Part shown: in pieces, positions 28,033 to 36,638 of the stretch
Numbering within the stretch: position 1 is the stretch's first letter
How the letters are laid out: each line of letters begins with the position of its first letter
NCBI GenBank assembly: GCA_016718605.1
Contig: JADKCY010000002.1
Coordinates: forward strand, 806,001-870,000
Reading direction: 5' to 3'
Source: Lysobacterales bacterium
GTDB lineage: Bacteria; Pseudomonadota; Gammaproteobacteria; Xanthomonadales; Xanthomonadaceae
DNA: 64,000 nt
Notes under the pieces: generated by a model
What the model saw: only the letters and a program-made list of their open reading frames with translations
Told to the model about the DNA's origin: nothing
Database searches by the model: none
Made by a program: the position numbers and the translations under genes

Positions 28033-29681
28033 CCAAACCCGGCGTGGCGGAAGTACGCTGTTGCTGCGAATGCGGAAAGCCCCTAGCTCGCGCAACCCGA
28101 GTCGAGGACGGGAATGCCTACTGCAGGACCTGCTACAGCAGGGTCTTCAAACGCGTCCAGTGTTTCACATGCGGCCAACCAACTAGAGCTCGCCAAGGGT
28201 GCCGGGAGCCCGTGTGTTCCACATGCCAGCGAAAGGACCGGTGCTGTAGCCGATGCGGAAAATCGGTCGTCAAGGCAAGCCGAATCATCGCCGGCAAAGC
28301 GATCTGCGCCGCCTGCTCGCCGTACTTCACTGAACCGAAAGCATGCACGAATTGCCAACAACCGTCTCGTCGCTTGAGCCGTGCGCCAGAACAAGGCTTC
28401 GATGAGCCCGTGTGCAACCGGTGCCGTAACCGCGACCAAGAGACCTGCAGTGTCTGTCGTCGATATCGAAAGGTTGCACGACGTGACACGATGCAACGTC
28501 CACTGTGCCGTGAGTGCGGTTCCGACACGCCCGTACAGCATGATTGCCCCGTCTGCGGATCAACTACACCCGGTGGCGGCGCGTCGCAGTGCGCCGCCTG
28601 TGCGCTGAAGGATCGCGTAGGGCGCCGCGTCCGACTCAATGTCGAACTGCTGGAACAGCCGTGGGTTCGATCACTGTTCGAAGGGTTTTGCGCATGGGAG
28701 GAACTCCCCAAGGCGGCGCCCATTATGACCAAGAGGATTGACCGGCATGCGCTGTTCTTCGCGGACATTGATCGCCGTTGCAGCGAACCGCAGGACGTGA
28801 CGCAACGCCGGTTGTTTGAGATCTTCGGTGCGGAGGGGCTGAGGCGTTCCTTTGTTCCGGTCTCCTTTCTGGTGCAGCGGCTCGCTCTCGAATGGGATGC
28901 CTCTGCCCTGGAGGATATGACTGAGCTGCGACGCATTCATGAGAACCAGCAAAACTGGCATGACCGCCCCTGGGCCAAAGAACTTATTTGTTACATCAAC
29001 GAACTTCAGGGGGGCGGATCACCACCATTGAAGGCCAGAACCGTACGAATGTACCAAGGGGCCGCCGCGCGCTTTGTTGAAGCTGCCAACGTTCCTTCGC
29101 TGAGTGCCATCACTCAGACGCACCTGAATCGGCACATGAAGCGATATCCGGGCCAAAACGCCAACCTCGGTGCCTTCGTCGGGCATCTTCGACGGTTCTG
29201 GAATGTGAATCTGCAGGTGCCGAAGAAGACTCCAACATCACTATCCAAGAAGGATCGAACGCTCGTCACACGAGTCAACTCCCTCACCCGCGATCTTGAA
29301 ACCGTATCCGACCCGCGCCGCGCAAGAGCATTGATCGCTGCTCTCGTGGCTGCGCTCTACCAGGTACACCTGAAGGACGTCTTGGCACTCTCACATAAGG
29401 ACGTATCGGAGGAAGACGATGCGCTTGTGCTGTGGCCAGCCACCCATGAAATTCGGATCGATGGTCGGTTGGGCGAGATGTTCAGACGTTGGCTATTGGT
29501 CCCAGGGGCCGACGGCCTTTTGTTCGTCGGACGAAATGGACTGCAACCAATGTCAGACCATGCCGTCCGGCACCATCTTCACGTGAGTCGCGCCGCCTCG
29601 CCTGGGGCTCCACTTCCGGAGACAGGCCCGCCGATCACACGGATGGCATCAGTGGTCAGACGCCCAACAACCGGCATCTGA
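28029..29681 (+). CDS. TniE-like protein: Cys-rich zinc ribbons fused to a tyrosine-recombinase-like domain
   Basis: This 550-residue protein overlaps tniQ by four bases. Residues 1-200 carry at least ten CxxC pairs arranged as repeated zinc ribbons. Residues 310-410 look like the SAM-like core-binding domain of tyrosine recombinases (LKARTVRMYQGAAARFVEAA). Residues 410-530 resemble a degenerate catalytic domain (LIAALVAALYQVHLKDVLAL). No catalytic Arg/His/Tyr set is visible. The position matches tniE of Tn6022/AbaR elements. The C-terminus may be frame-shifted near 29650: another frame continues ERLSLIAGSFKHHSTAMLSW, which resembles the G-H-x-x-x-S-T-T region of recombinases. A role in comM recognition is inferred. 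Confidence 0.75.
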   Translation: MTKPGVAEVRCCCECGKPLARATRVEDGNAYCRTCYSRVFKRVQCFTCGQPTRARQGCREPVCSTCQRKDRCCSRCGKSVVKASRIIAGKAICAACSPYFTEPKACTNCQQPSRRLSRAPEQGFDEPVCNRCRNRDQETCSVCRRYRKVARRDTMQRPLCRECGSDTPVQHDCPVCGSTTPGGGASQCAACALKDRVGRRVRLNVELLEQPWVRSLFEGFCAWEELPKAAPIMTKRIDRHALFFADIDRRCSEPQDVTQRRLFEIFGAEGLRRSFVPVSFLVQRLALEWDASALEDMTELRRIHENQQNWHDRPWAKELICYINELQGGGSPPLKARTVRMYQGAAARFVEAANVPSLSAITQTHLNRHMKRYPGQNANLGAFVGHLRRFWNVNLQVPKKTPTSLSKKDRTLVTRVNSLTRDLETVSDPRRARALIAALVAALYQVHLKDVLALSHKDVSEEDDALVLWPATHEIRIDGRLGEMFRRWLLVPGADGLLFVGRNGLQPMSDHAVRHHLHVSRAASPGAPLPETGPPITRMASVVRRPTTGI

Positions 29682-30006
29682 ACGCCTCTCGCTGATCGCC
29701 GGGAGCTTCAAGCATCACTCGACCGCAATGCTCAGCTGGTGTTGGCGGTAGTTGTTGGCCTGAAGGTGGCCGTGCACAACTGATGCGATTGGTAGGGTTT
29801 GAGCCAGCGTGAGGCGCGTTAGGTGGCGAGATCGCCGCGTTTGACGCAACCGTGACCGAAACCACCGGCGATTCCGGTCAAACCCGAGCGGATTCACCAC
29901 CCAGTACCTGTGATTCTCTGTTTCGATCACGCTTCGGGCCTCGAATGGGCGGAAAACCCAGGTACCCAAAAGTCTGCGTAGCCAAAATCTGTCCTGCTTG
30001 CTCGAA
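29682..30006. other. Non-coding gap after the transposition genes
   Basis: About 325 bases without a believable gene. Bases 29840-29900 contain ACCGG-CGATT-CCGGT and surrounding sequence reminiscent of the non-coding tail of IS21-type elements, but this is from memory and not strong enough to call an IS. Confidence 0.35.
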
Positions 30007-30387
30007 TCAGAACGTCTGTGGCTGGGCTGGCGACATGATCCCCTGCTCAAGCACGACGGACTTCGGATGCACCTGCCTGATCAGCTTGAGGATGCGCCCC
30101 GCCGAGCCTTCCACCGTCACCGCGTTGAGCGAGCGTGCTGAACTGGCATTCAGCCCCAAGGCCCGCGCTTTCTCCTCGATGATCGACTTGATGAAACGGG
30201 TCTGTTGCTGGCGACTCTGGATCAGGGCCGCCCGATAGTCAGCAAAGCTGCCGAAACTCTTTGGATCGAGGACTTCCTCGCTCGTGCGCGCGCTTGCTTC
30301 GCCCGCCGCGAGTACCACGCGCACGAACGCAGCTTTCGGTAATTCCGACAACTCGGAAAACGTGGTTGGGTGGCGCTGGGTAGACAT
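30007..30387 (-). CDS. Unknown 126-residue protein, partner of the S8 protease
   Basis: A small, mostly helical protein beginning MSTQRHPTTFSELSELPKAA. It has SFADYRAALIQSRQQQTRFIKSIIEEKARALGL in the middle and a terminal segment KLIRQVHPKSVVLEQGI. ATG 30387 is preceded by AAGAGGTG. It starts 58 bases after the stop of the protease gene on the same strand, so the two probably form an operon. No family recognised. Confidence 0.65.
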   Translation of the reverse strand: MSTQRHPTTFSELSELPKAAFVRVVLAAGEASARTSEEVLDPKSFGSFADYRAALIQSRQQQTRFIKSIIEEKARALGLNASSARSLNAVTVEGSAGRILKLIRQVHPKSVVLEQGIMSPAQPQTF

Positions 30388-30445
30388 AGAAGCACCTCTT
30401 CCCTTCTTTATAGCACAGGGTAATGGCTGCGGGAGCCATGCCTGA

Positions 30446-32086
30446 CTACCGCGAAGGGACCTGAACAAGCCCATGGCCCTGCCGGATTTTGAGCTCTCCG
30501 GCCAGCGAGGTGCAGCTGCGATAGAGCAGGTCGGACAACTGGCCTGGGCTCAGCGCACCGCCGGCCCGTTCCAGGAAGCAGGCGGCCACGCCGCAGGCGA
30601 TCGGCGTGGCCATCGAGGTACCGTCCAGCTCCGCGTAGCCGCCGCCTCGGTAGCTGGAGTGGATTCTGCCGCCCGGGGCGACAATATCGGGCACCTCGTA
30701 GCTTGTATGGTTGTACGTCATTTGCCCCGAACCGCTGAAGGCGGAAACGGTCCCGCCCTGCGGTGGATCGACCGAGCCTACGCTGATCCCGTCGATGTAG
30801 TTGCCCGGGCTGCGGGTCCTGTTCTGGCCGTCGTTGCCGACGGCGAAGAAGGGCAGCACCCCGGTACGGATCAGGTCGTCGACCAGCGGCATCATGTCGT
30901 CGTTGAACGGGAACTCGCCGGCGGAGAAATTTACCAAGGCGATTTCCGGCTGTTCAGCCGCCCAGTCCAGACAACGGATAAAGTCGAAGGTAGTCGCGTA
31001 GCCGCGCGGCATCATCAGCATAGACATGACTTGCGCGCCGGGCGCGACGCCGACGGTGGTGCCGCAGATCAGACCGGCAACATGGGTGCCGTGACCATCG
31101 GTGTCGCGGTGTTGTGTGTCGCGGACCACGGCGCTGGCGTCTACCGCGGGGTTCCGCGGATCGATCTTCCAGCCCTCGAACACCCGCCCGGCCAATTCGG
31201 GGTGATCCAGTTGCACGCCGGTATCGAGGACGGCCACGTGCACGCCGCGACCGCTAAAGGCGCGGCCATCGCGTCGAGCGGTCCGTTGCCCGATTGCTTC
31301 CAGGTGCCAGCAGGCTGCCTCCGACGCTCCGCCAACAGCCAGCGTCACCCGGGTCGGAGTGACGATCGACAGCACCCGGTTCTCGATGACCTGGATGCCG
31401 CGGACGTCACGTCGCAGTTCGGTGGCCTCCTCGGGCGTGAGCTGCAGGATTCTGCCAGCCGAGATCAACCCACTGGATCTCGCAGTACCACGTTGGCGGT
31501 TGTGGTCGAGCAACCAGCGCTCGGCCTCGGCGACCTGGGCCTTGGTGTCGTTGCGGAAATCGCGGAGGCGATCGATCTGCCTCTTGCGACTGTCGGCATT
31601 GAGTTCGACCGGGTAGCTGCTTAGCGCCTGTGCAGCCGATGAGGCGGTCGACCGAACCAGGAAGAGTCCCACTTCCTGCCGTTCCGTTGATGCCTTGGTC
31701 GCGGTGGGTTTCCTGACCTGAGAGGGCGAAGCCTGGCCTAATTTCACTAGCGCGGCGGCGTGGGACGCAGACTGGCTCGGCTTCTCCTGGTCCAGGCGCG
31801 ACCAGGCACGCTTCAGCGTGGCCGGGACGAAGATTCCGAGGCCCTCGGCGGGGTAGGCCAAAGGCAATCTGGCGGGCGCCGAATTGGTCGGCAGTGCCTT
31901 GCCCAATGCAACCTTCTTGGTCTGTTTAATTTTTGCGCCTTTCCGGACGGCGTCCTTTGCCTTATTTGCGGCCTTCTGCGCCGCTTTCGGGGCGAGGGGT
32001 TTCTTCGAAACCTTGCCGACAGGGGCGACGGGGGAGTCGGTATGGGCCTTTTTGGCAGGCTTTTTGGTGGCTTTCCCGGAAGGCAC
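30446..32086 (-). CDS. Cytoplasmic subtilisin-like serine protease (S8 family)
   Basis: This 546-residue protein has the S8 catalytic residues Asp288 (AVLDTGVQLDHPEL), His332 (GHGTHVAGLI), oxyanion Asn418 (FFAVGNDGQ) and Ser491 (DGTSMATPIACG). There is no signal peptide. The first 60 residues are rich in Lys, Ala and Pro, like a histone-H1-type nucleic-acid-binding tail, and residues 130-250 form a pro-domain-like helical region. A cytoplasmic subtilase with a DNA-like N-terminus in a mobile island suggests a role in a conflict system rather than nutrition. It lies head-to-tail with the 126-residue gene. Confidence 0.88.
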   Translation of the reverse strand: MPSGKATKKPAKKAHTDSPVAPVGKVSKKPLAPKAAQKAANKAKDAVRKGAKIKQTKKVALGKALPTNSAPARLPLAYPAEGLGIFVPATLKRAWSRLDQEKPSQSASHAAALVKLGQASPSQVRKPTATKASTERQEVGLFLVRSTASSAAQALSSYPVELNADSRKRQIDRLRDFRNDTKAQVAEAERWLLDHNRQRGTARSSGLISAGRILQLTPEEATELRRDVRGIQVIENRVLSIVTPTRVTLAVGGASEAACWHLEAIGQRTARRDGRAFSGRGVHVAVLDTGVQLDHPELAGRVFEGWKIDPRNPAVDASAVVRDTQHRDTDGHGTHVAGLICGTTVGVAPGAQVMSMLMMPRGYATTFDFIRCLDWAAEQPEIALVNFSAGEFPFNDDMMPLVDDLIRTGVLPFFAVGNDGQNRTRSPGNYIDGISVGSVDPPQGGTVSAFSGSGQMTYNHTSYEVPDIVAPGGRIHSSYRGGGYAELDGTSMATPIACGVAACFLERAGGALSPGQLSDLLYRSCTSLAGELKIRQGHGLVQVPSR

Positions 32087-32114
32087 GGTGGAGGGCTCCT
32101 GAAGGATCGTTGGA

Positions 32115-33224
32115 TCAGTTTGGCGAGAGTTCGGGCAGGTTGCCCGGCCATGCCAAGCCAGCGGTGTCGAAGGCGATGCGGGCGAGAGTCTGCTTGCTGG
32201 CGACCGCCTGACGCTTGACGGTGAAGCCCGCTACCCATGCCTTGGTTGCAGCGATATCTGTGGCGGCCGGCTTGGCGTCTTGGTGCGCCTTCAGTTCATC
32301 CCAGGCGGTCTTGTAGGCTCCGTAGGCAGTACCGGCGGCCTCGGCAAGTTTGGCGCTCTCGGTTGCTTCGTACGACGGATCCAGCGCCTCGCGTACCGAA
32401 TTTTGCACCAGCGTAGAGACCGCTTCGCGATTCTCCTGTGCAACGGCTCGGACCCAGAGGCCAAGCTGATTCGGGCGCGTGGTTTCGACCACGGTGACGC
32501 GCAGGTTCAATGGCAGCACGCGAGCGGCTTCGCTCTTGGTGTCCGGACGTGGAGGCGCGGCGAACCAGGGTAACTCTTGATCGCTTATGAACAGGGTCGA
32601 CAGCGCGTCGGCCTCGACCCCAGGAAACACGTGTTCTATGAAGGACTGACGCGTGCCAAGACTGGCGTTGCCAGGGGTCAGAAACTCGATCTTCAATGCA
32701 ATGTCGCGGCGATTTCGCGACTGGAACCATTGCGTGCTTTTTGCCTTTAGGAAGCCGTTGAACTTCCAATTCACCACCGAGAAGCGGAAGGCGCTGCGGT
32801 CGGTCGATGTCTTGAGCTGGAAAACCGCCAATAGAGTGGCATTACTTCCCTTGTCGTCGGTGCCGTTGTGGAAGGCGAGACAGCCATCTTCTACGGCAAT
32901 GCTCCCCTTGGGGCCGTAGAAGCCGTCCAGCGGCACCACTGCATCCAGCGTCGTTGCTTCCGGTTGGGTCCTGGCCGCGGCTGCATCGATCAGGCTTTCG
33001 GCGGCCTTGCCGGCCAGGCCAACGGCAATGTCGGTTAGCAGGTCGGCAGTTTTCACCGATTTCTTACAATGTTCGGCAAGGGTTCCAGCCGTTCCGATGT
33101 CGGTGGCATAGAAAAACTTCGCGTGCAGTACTGGCGAAGGCGGTTTGTTCTTTTCACTGTCGTCTACCATCGCTTGGCCACTCACCGATATCAGGCACAG
33201 CACACCGAATATGTACGCGCGCAT
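32115..33224 (-). CDS. Exported protein of unknown function
   Basis: This 369-residue protein has a signal peptide (MRAYIFGVLCLISVSGQA) and start ATG 33224, preceded by GGAGGGG. The mature part contains two Cys (HCKKS, EDGCLAF), a helical stretch with Ala repeats, a beta-rich centre (FRFSVVNWKFNGFLKA) and a helical C-terminus (AYGAYKTAWDELKAHQDAKPA). No family recognised. It ends 28 bases before the protease gene on the same strand, so it may be the first gene of a three-gene operon; an exported protein next to a cytoplasmic protease is unusual. Confidence 0.75.
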   Translation of the reverse strand: MRAYIFGVLCLISVSGQAMVDDSEKNKPPSPVLHAKFFYATDIGTAGTLAEHCKKSVKTADLLTDIAVGLAGKAAESLIDAAAARTQPEATTLDAVVPLDGFYGPKGSIAVEDGCLAFHNGTDDKGSNATLLAVFQLKTSTDRSAFRFSVVNWKFNGFLKAKSTQWFQSRNRRDIALKIEFLTPGNASLGTRQSFIEHVFPGVEADALSTLFISDQELPWFAAPPRPDTKSEAARVLPLNLRVTVVETTRPNQLGLWVRAVAQENREAVSTLVQNSVREALDPSYEATESAKLAEAAGTAYGAYKTAWDELKAHQDAKPAATDIAATKAWVAGFTVKRQAVASKQTLARIAFDTAGLAWPGNLPELSPN

Positions 33225-33540
33225 CTCTCTTCCCCTCCTTTGCGCCGCGAACAGCTCCAGCCGCCCGCGATGTCTCCCTTGGGATTGAACTAAATCACGA
33301 AGCGGATACCGTTGCAAATCGCCGTTCGCGTTTACGCGAACGTTTCGGGCTTGTTTAGTCGAATCAATTACCTGACTGGCGCATTCAATGGCGGAATTCA
33401 TAAATACGGCGCCCCGTCCCCTGGGCCCGGCTCGACTGCTTCGCCCTCGCTTGGCGCGCTGTCTGTTGAGCCTCCCTACTGTCGCATCCGATTGGTGGGC
33501 ATGGATGTAGGAGAATTCCGATCTTCGGGTCGGATTTCCC

Positions 33541-34041
33541 CTACGAATGACGGCTCAGCGATTGCAGTCTCGATTTCAATTCGTCGCTGCGCTCGCTCGT
33601 TAACGCCTCGTCATCAGCCAGTTCCCGCACGATCTGATCGAGCTCATAGACAAGTGTCGGCGCGAGCTCAAGAACATGAAAGACCGACACCGGCTGCGCC
33701 ATGCTCTCGATCATGCCGATCAGTTTTCCTTGCGCGTCACGCAGCATGGGCCCCATGCGCTGCCATGGCTCGGGCGTGAGCTTGAATCCGGTGGATATCC
33801 GCCAGGCATTGAAGGGGCCGATGATTGCCTGTAGGCGCGCGCCCAGATTCGGGATCTGATTCAGCCACTGCGTCTCGTTCATTTCGGCGACTTCCGCACC
33901 CAGATCCCTCGCTGCCGCCGCGACGATCAACATTCGCTTGTGGATCTCTGAATTGGCCCCCAGGACAGCGAGCACCTTGCGGTTTTCGCTGTCGAGGATG
34001 AACGCGCCCGATGGCTTGGCCAACACCTGGCTCAACTGCAT
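33541..34041 (-). CDS. Unknown 166-residue protein
   Basis: The protein begins MQLSQVLAKPSGAFILDSEN and continues with ILDSENRKVLAVLGANSEIHKRMLIVAAAARDLG, which suggests an alpha/beta domain. It ends in a helical acidic tail. AGGAGTGACC lies before ATG 34041. No family recognised. It stands between the exported protein and the RES-Xre pair, with about 220 bases on the right. Confidence 0.6.
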   Translation of the reverse strand: MQLSQVLAKPSGAFILDSENRKVLAVLGANSEIHKRMLIVAAAARDLGAEVAEMNETQWLNQIPNLGARLQAIIGPFNAWRISTGFKLTPEPWQRMGPMLRDAQGKLIGMIESMAQPVSVFHVLELAPTLVYELDQIVRELADDEALTSERSDELKSRLQSLSRHS

Positions 34042-34257
34042 GGTCACTCCTGTTATAAGCACGACCTGGCAATCAAACCATGCCGCCCCGGCATCGCAAA
34101 TTACAAGGACTCAGGGGACTTCGCGCGACGGGTTTGCACCGTCGCCGCAGGCAGACGCCGTGGTGTTCGTCGATAGTTGGTGTGCTTATCGGTGGCGGAT
34201 CGGATGGTGTGACGCCTAACGGGAAGTGGCCGGCTGCGATTGGCAGCGGCTGACGTG

Positions 34258-34779
34258 TCACTGCCAACTGGCTTGATCTCGCGGCAAAGCCGAACGAGGA
34301 TCATGGATCGCCAATGTGTCGCCCGCACCCAGTTGGTCTGGAAAGACGACCAGATTGACACCCGAGCCGCGGAGCGAGGGAAACACGATGCCGGCGAAGC
34401 CGGCTTGCATCACTTCGTCGGCCAGCACCCAACTCGGCGGTTCGATCTTCTCAACAAGACTCATGCGCCGCCACTCGCACGACCATTCCTGCCAGAGTGG
34501 CGACCACTGGTCAGGCGCGAAGCCCGCACGAAAATCCACCACGCGCCGAAGCTCAACGAGATACGTCACGAGCGTGCAGGGCGGCAGCAACGTATCCAAT
34601 TGCTGGTACTCGGCGAGGGCGGTCGCGGAACTATCGGACAAGTAGAGTGCATGAATGCCGGGTCGGTTGAACCGACCGCCGCGCAACGCGGCGCCTGCGC
34701 CGCTCAGCGGCTGGCTGGCCCATTGCGGGGTGTGCGCGCGATAGAAGAGCGCTCCGTCCTGCAACGAGGATTCAATCAC
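34258..34779 (-). CDS. RES-domain toxin (NAD+-degrading family)
   Basis: This 173-residue protein has the RES-domain layout: FYRAH near the N-terminus, GAALRGGRFNRPGIHALYLSDSSATALAE (Arg, Gly-Gly-Arg-x-Asn, Tyr and Ser-Glu positions of the active site), then LVTYLVELRRVVDF and VLADEVMQAGFAGIVFPS. RES toxins of RES-Xre systems degrade NAD+. The gene overlaps the upstream antitoxin by four bases (ATGA). Confidence 0.88.
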   Translation of the reverse strand: MIESSLQDGALFYRAHTPQWASQPLSGAGAALRGGRFNRPGIHALYLSDSSATALAEYQQLDTLLPPCTLVTYLVELRRVVDFRAGFAPDQWSPLWQEWSCEWRRMSLVEKIEPPSWVLADEVMQAGFAGIVFPSLRGSGVNLVVFPDQLGAGDTLAIHDPRSALPRDQASWQ

Positions 34780-35156
34780 CCTGCCGGGCCCGCGCTGATC
34801 GATTCGATGTAGTCGATGACCGCCTGCACCTTGCCCTGCTCCACCAACTGCATCGGCGTGAAGTGGTCGAAGTCGGCGATGGGCTGGTTGCGAAACCAGA
34901 ACAGGGCGCGATCAATGTCGCCCGTCAGTGCGTGAGCGGCCGAGAGCACACGCACGACATCCACCATGGCCTCCTGGAGCTTCGGCGAGGCGGGCGCAAA
35001 GCTCACGGTATTGCGATGCACGCGTGCCAAGCTGGCGAGCTTCTGTATCGGCACTTCGAGTTCTTCAGCCAATCGTTCAGGCGAAAGCGCCGTGCGCGAA
35101 CCTGTCGCCTTCAAGGAGACGAGAAAACTCGGAAAGTCGCGGGCCAGTGCGGTCAT
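34776..35156 (-). CDS. Xre/ParS-type antitoxin of the RES pair
   Basis: This 126-residue protein has a helix-turn-helix N-terminal part (LSPERLAEELEVPIQKLASLARVHRNTV) and a C-terminal antitoxin domain (ALTGDIDRALFWFRNQPIADFDHFTPMQLVEQGKVQAVIDYI), which matches the DUF2384 signature W-x-x-N-P-hydrophobic...PxxLV. It neutralises the RES toxin and usually represses the shared promoter, which should lie in the 107-base divergent gap to 35264. Confidence 0.88.
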   Translation of the reverse strand: MTALARDFPSFLVSLKATGSRTALSPERLAEELEVPIQKLASLARVHRNTVSFAPASPKLQEAMVDVVRVLSAAHALTGDIDRALFWFRNQPIADFDHFTPMQLVEQGKVQAVIDYIESISAGPAG

Positions 35157-35263
35157 AAAGGGTCCAGGTGGCGGGACGCATGCTTGCTTTGTGCTGAAAG
35201 TATGCACATAATTTGCCCTGACATCAACTACCCGTCGGGTGCTGGCCCGGCATGGAGGCTGGC

Positions 35264-36499
35264 ATGAGCAGGACCCCGTTCGACGGACTCGACGAGATTG
35301 TGAAACCGTTGCGTCATGCCCAGCGCTTGGCGGATGAGTACACCGGGATGAACTATGTCCGCACGCTGGCGCGAGAGGTGGGGGCGTACGACATTCGCGA
35401 CTTGATTGGCCAGCACGAACTTGGACTTGGCGAACGCGCCTTCGCTGAACATGACGCCATGGCGGCATACGCGCGTAACCTCGCGCACATTGAGGACGCT
35501 GCAGAACAGGCGCGTTGCCTGATCGGCGACGCAACGGTGCATTCGGTGGAAGAGGAGATGCGGCTCGCCATCTCGGCCATTGCACACCCGGACAGTCTGA
35601 CCGCGCGCACGCTCGCCGATTTGCACGCGATCGATCTCTCGCAATACGCAGTGACCTCCGCACTGCCTCTCGAAACGGCTACAGAGCAGATACGCCGTCA
35701 GATTGAGGAGTCAGGGCTCATCTCAGGCGCCGAACAGCTGACGCTGGCGCGCACGGCCGGATTGGCGAACCTGTACGAAGTAGTCGGCCTGTCGTTGCCC
35801 TTAGGAATGAGCGCCGACGATTGGTCGCAATTGACCGACCCGTATACCCGAATGCAGACCCTCGCGTTGCAGCTGGAACCCCTGGGGCAGCTCATTGATC
35901 GCTACACCCTTGTCGACCCGCTCGACGATGCCGTAGCGCGTCTGCAGGGCGACTGGGACCAGGCCCGGCGCTGCCTCGCGGGTGTCGATATCGATACGCC
36001 AGAACGCCTGGCGCACGTGAACTGGATCGACACACCGATCGCCAACGACGACTGTGACGACGACTCGTCGGTCGAGGCCGATGACGTGACGGGCGTTGAG
36101 GCGCCATCGGAATCCGCGTCGACCACGGCGCCACAGGTCCCACCCGAATACGTCATCGCGGTGCGATTCGTCACAGGTCTGGCGCTGATTCGCCGCCGCG
36201 CCGCGCGCTTAGCCGCTCGCTTCGATGCACGGGTGGCCAGCATGCCGGAAGCCCTCGGCGATTGGCTGCTGGTCATCTCCGGTCATCAGCCGACCTACGC
36301 CACCCGCATCTGCACTTTGTCGCACCGAGTGCTGCACGGTATGTGGCTGTGGAACGCGTCCTATCACGGTATCGCGGGCAAGACAGCCGCCGGCGGCGAC
36401 GAGCAATTGACTGTCAGTGATGCGCAGGAATTCGACGAAGCCGTCGTCGCGTTGATCGCCGTGCTGGAGGAGATCGAAGCGTTGCTCGACGCCGTCTAG
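35264..36499 (+). CDS. Large unknown protein divergent from the RES-Xre pair
   Basis: A 411-residue soluble protein starting MSRTPFDGLDEIVKPLRHAQ; ATG 35264 is chosen for the GGAGG upstream. It has a helical N-terminal half with LAREVGAYDIRDLIGQHELG and repeated acidic helices, an acidic linker (DDCDDDSSVEADD, about 275-300), and a C-terminal helical domain. The His- and Trp-rich stretch HRVLHGMWLWNASYHGIAG is distinctive. No family recognised. Confidence 0.6.
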   Translation: MSRTPFDGLDEIVKPLRHAQRLADEYTGMNYVRTLAREVGAYDIRDLIGQHELGLGERAFAEHDAMAAYARNLAHIEDAAEQARCLIGDATVHSVEEEMRLAISAIAHPDSLTARTLADLHAIDLSQYAVTSALPLETATEQIRRQIEESGLISGAEQLTLARTAGLANLYEVVGLSLPLGMSADDWSQLTDPYTRMQTLALQLEPLGQLIDRYTLVDPLDDAVARLQGDWDQARRCLAGVDIDTPERLAHVNWIDTPIANDDCDDDSSVEADDVTGVEAPSESASTTAPQVPPEYVIAVRFVTGLALIRRRAARLAARFDARVASMPEALGDWLLVISGHQPTYATRICTLSHRVLHGMWLWNASYHGIAGKTAAGGDEQLTVSDAQEFDEAVVALIAVLEEIEALLDAV

Positions 36500-36638
36500 G
36501 TAGATAAATGGTGATTCCTCTGAAGTACACGATGTCCCATGACATCGCATCGTTTCCGCACCGCACGTTGCACGTTGCACGTCGAAGTCAGGCTTCATCG
36601 GTAATACTGCCCCCTTCATCTGCGCTCAATCCACGCCC

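Noticed and set aside
29715..30050. 111-residue minus-strand frame after tniE
   Set aside because: The translation looks like read-through of non-coding IS-type sequence, with no start signal.
30473..31624. 383-residue plus-strand frame opposite the S8 protease
   Set aside because: The minus strand has all four subtilisin catalytic motifs in order.
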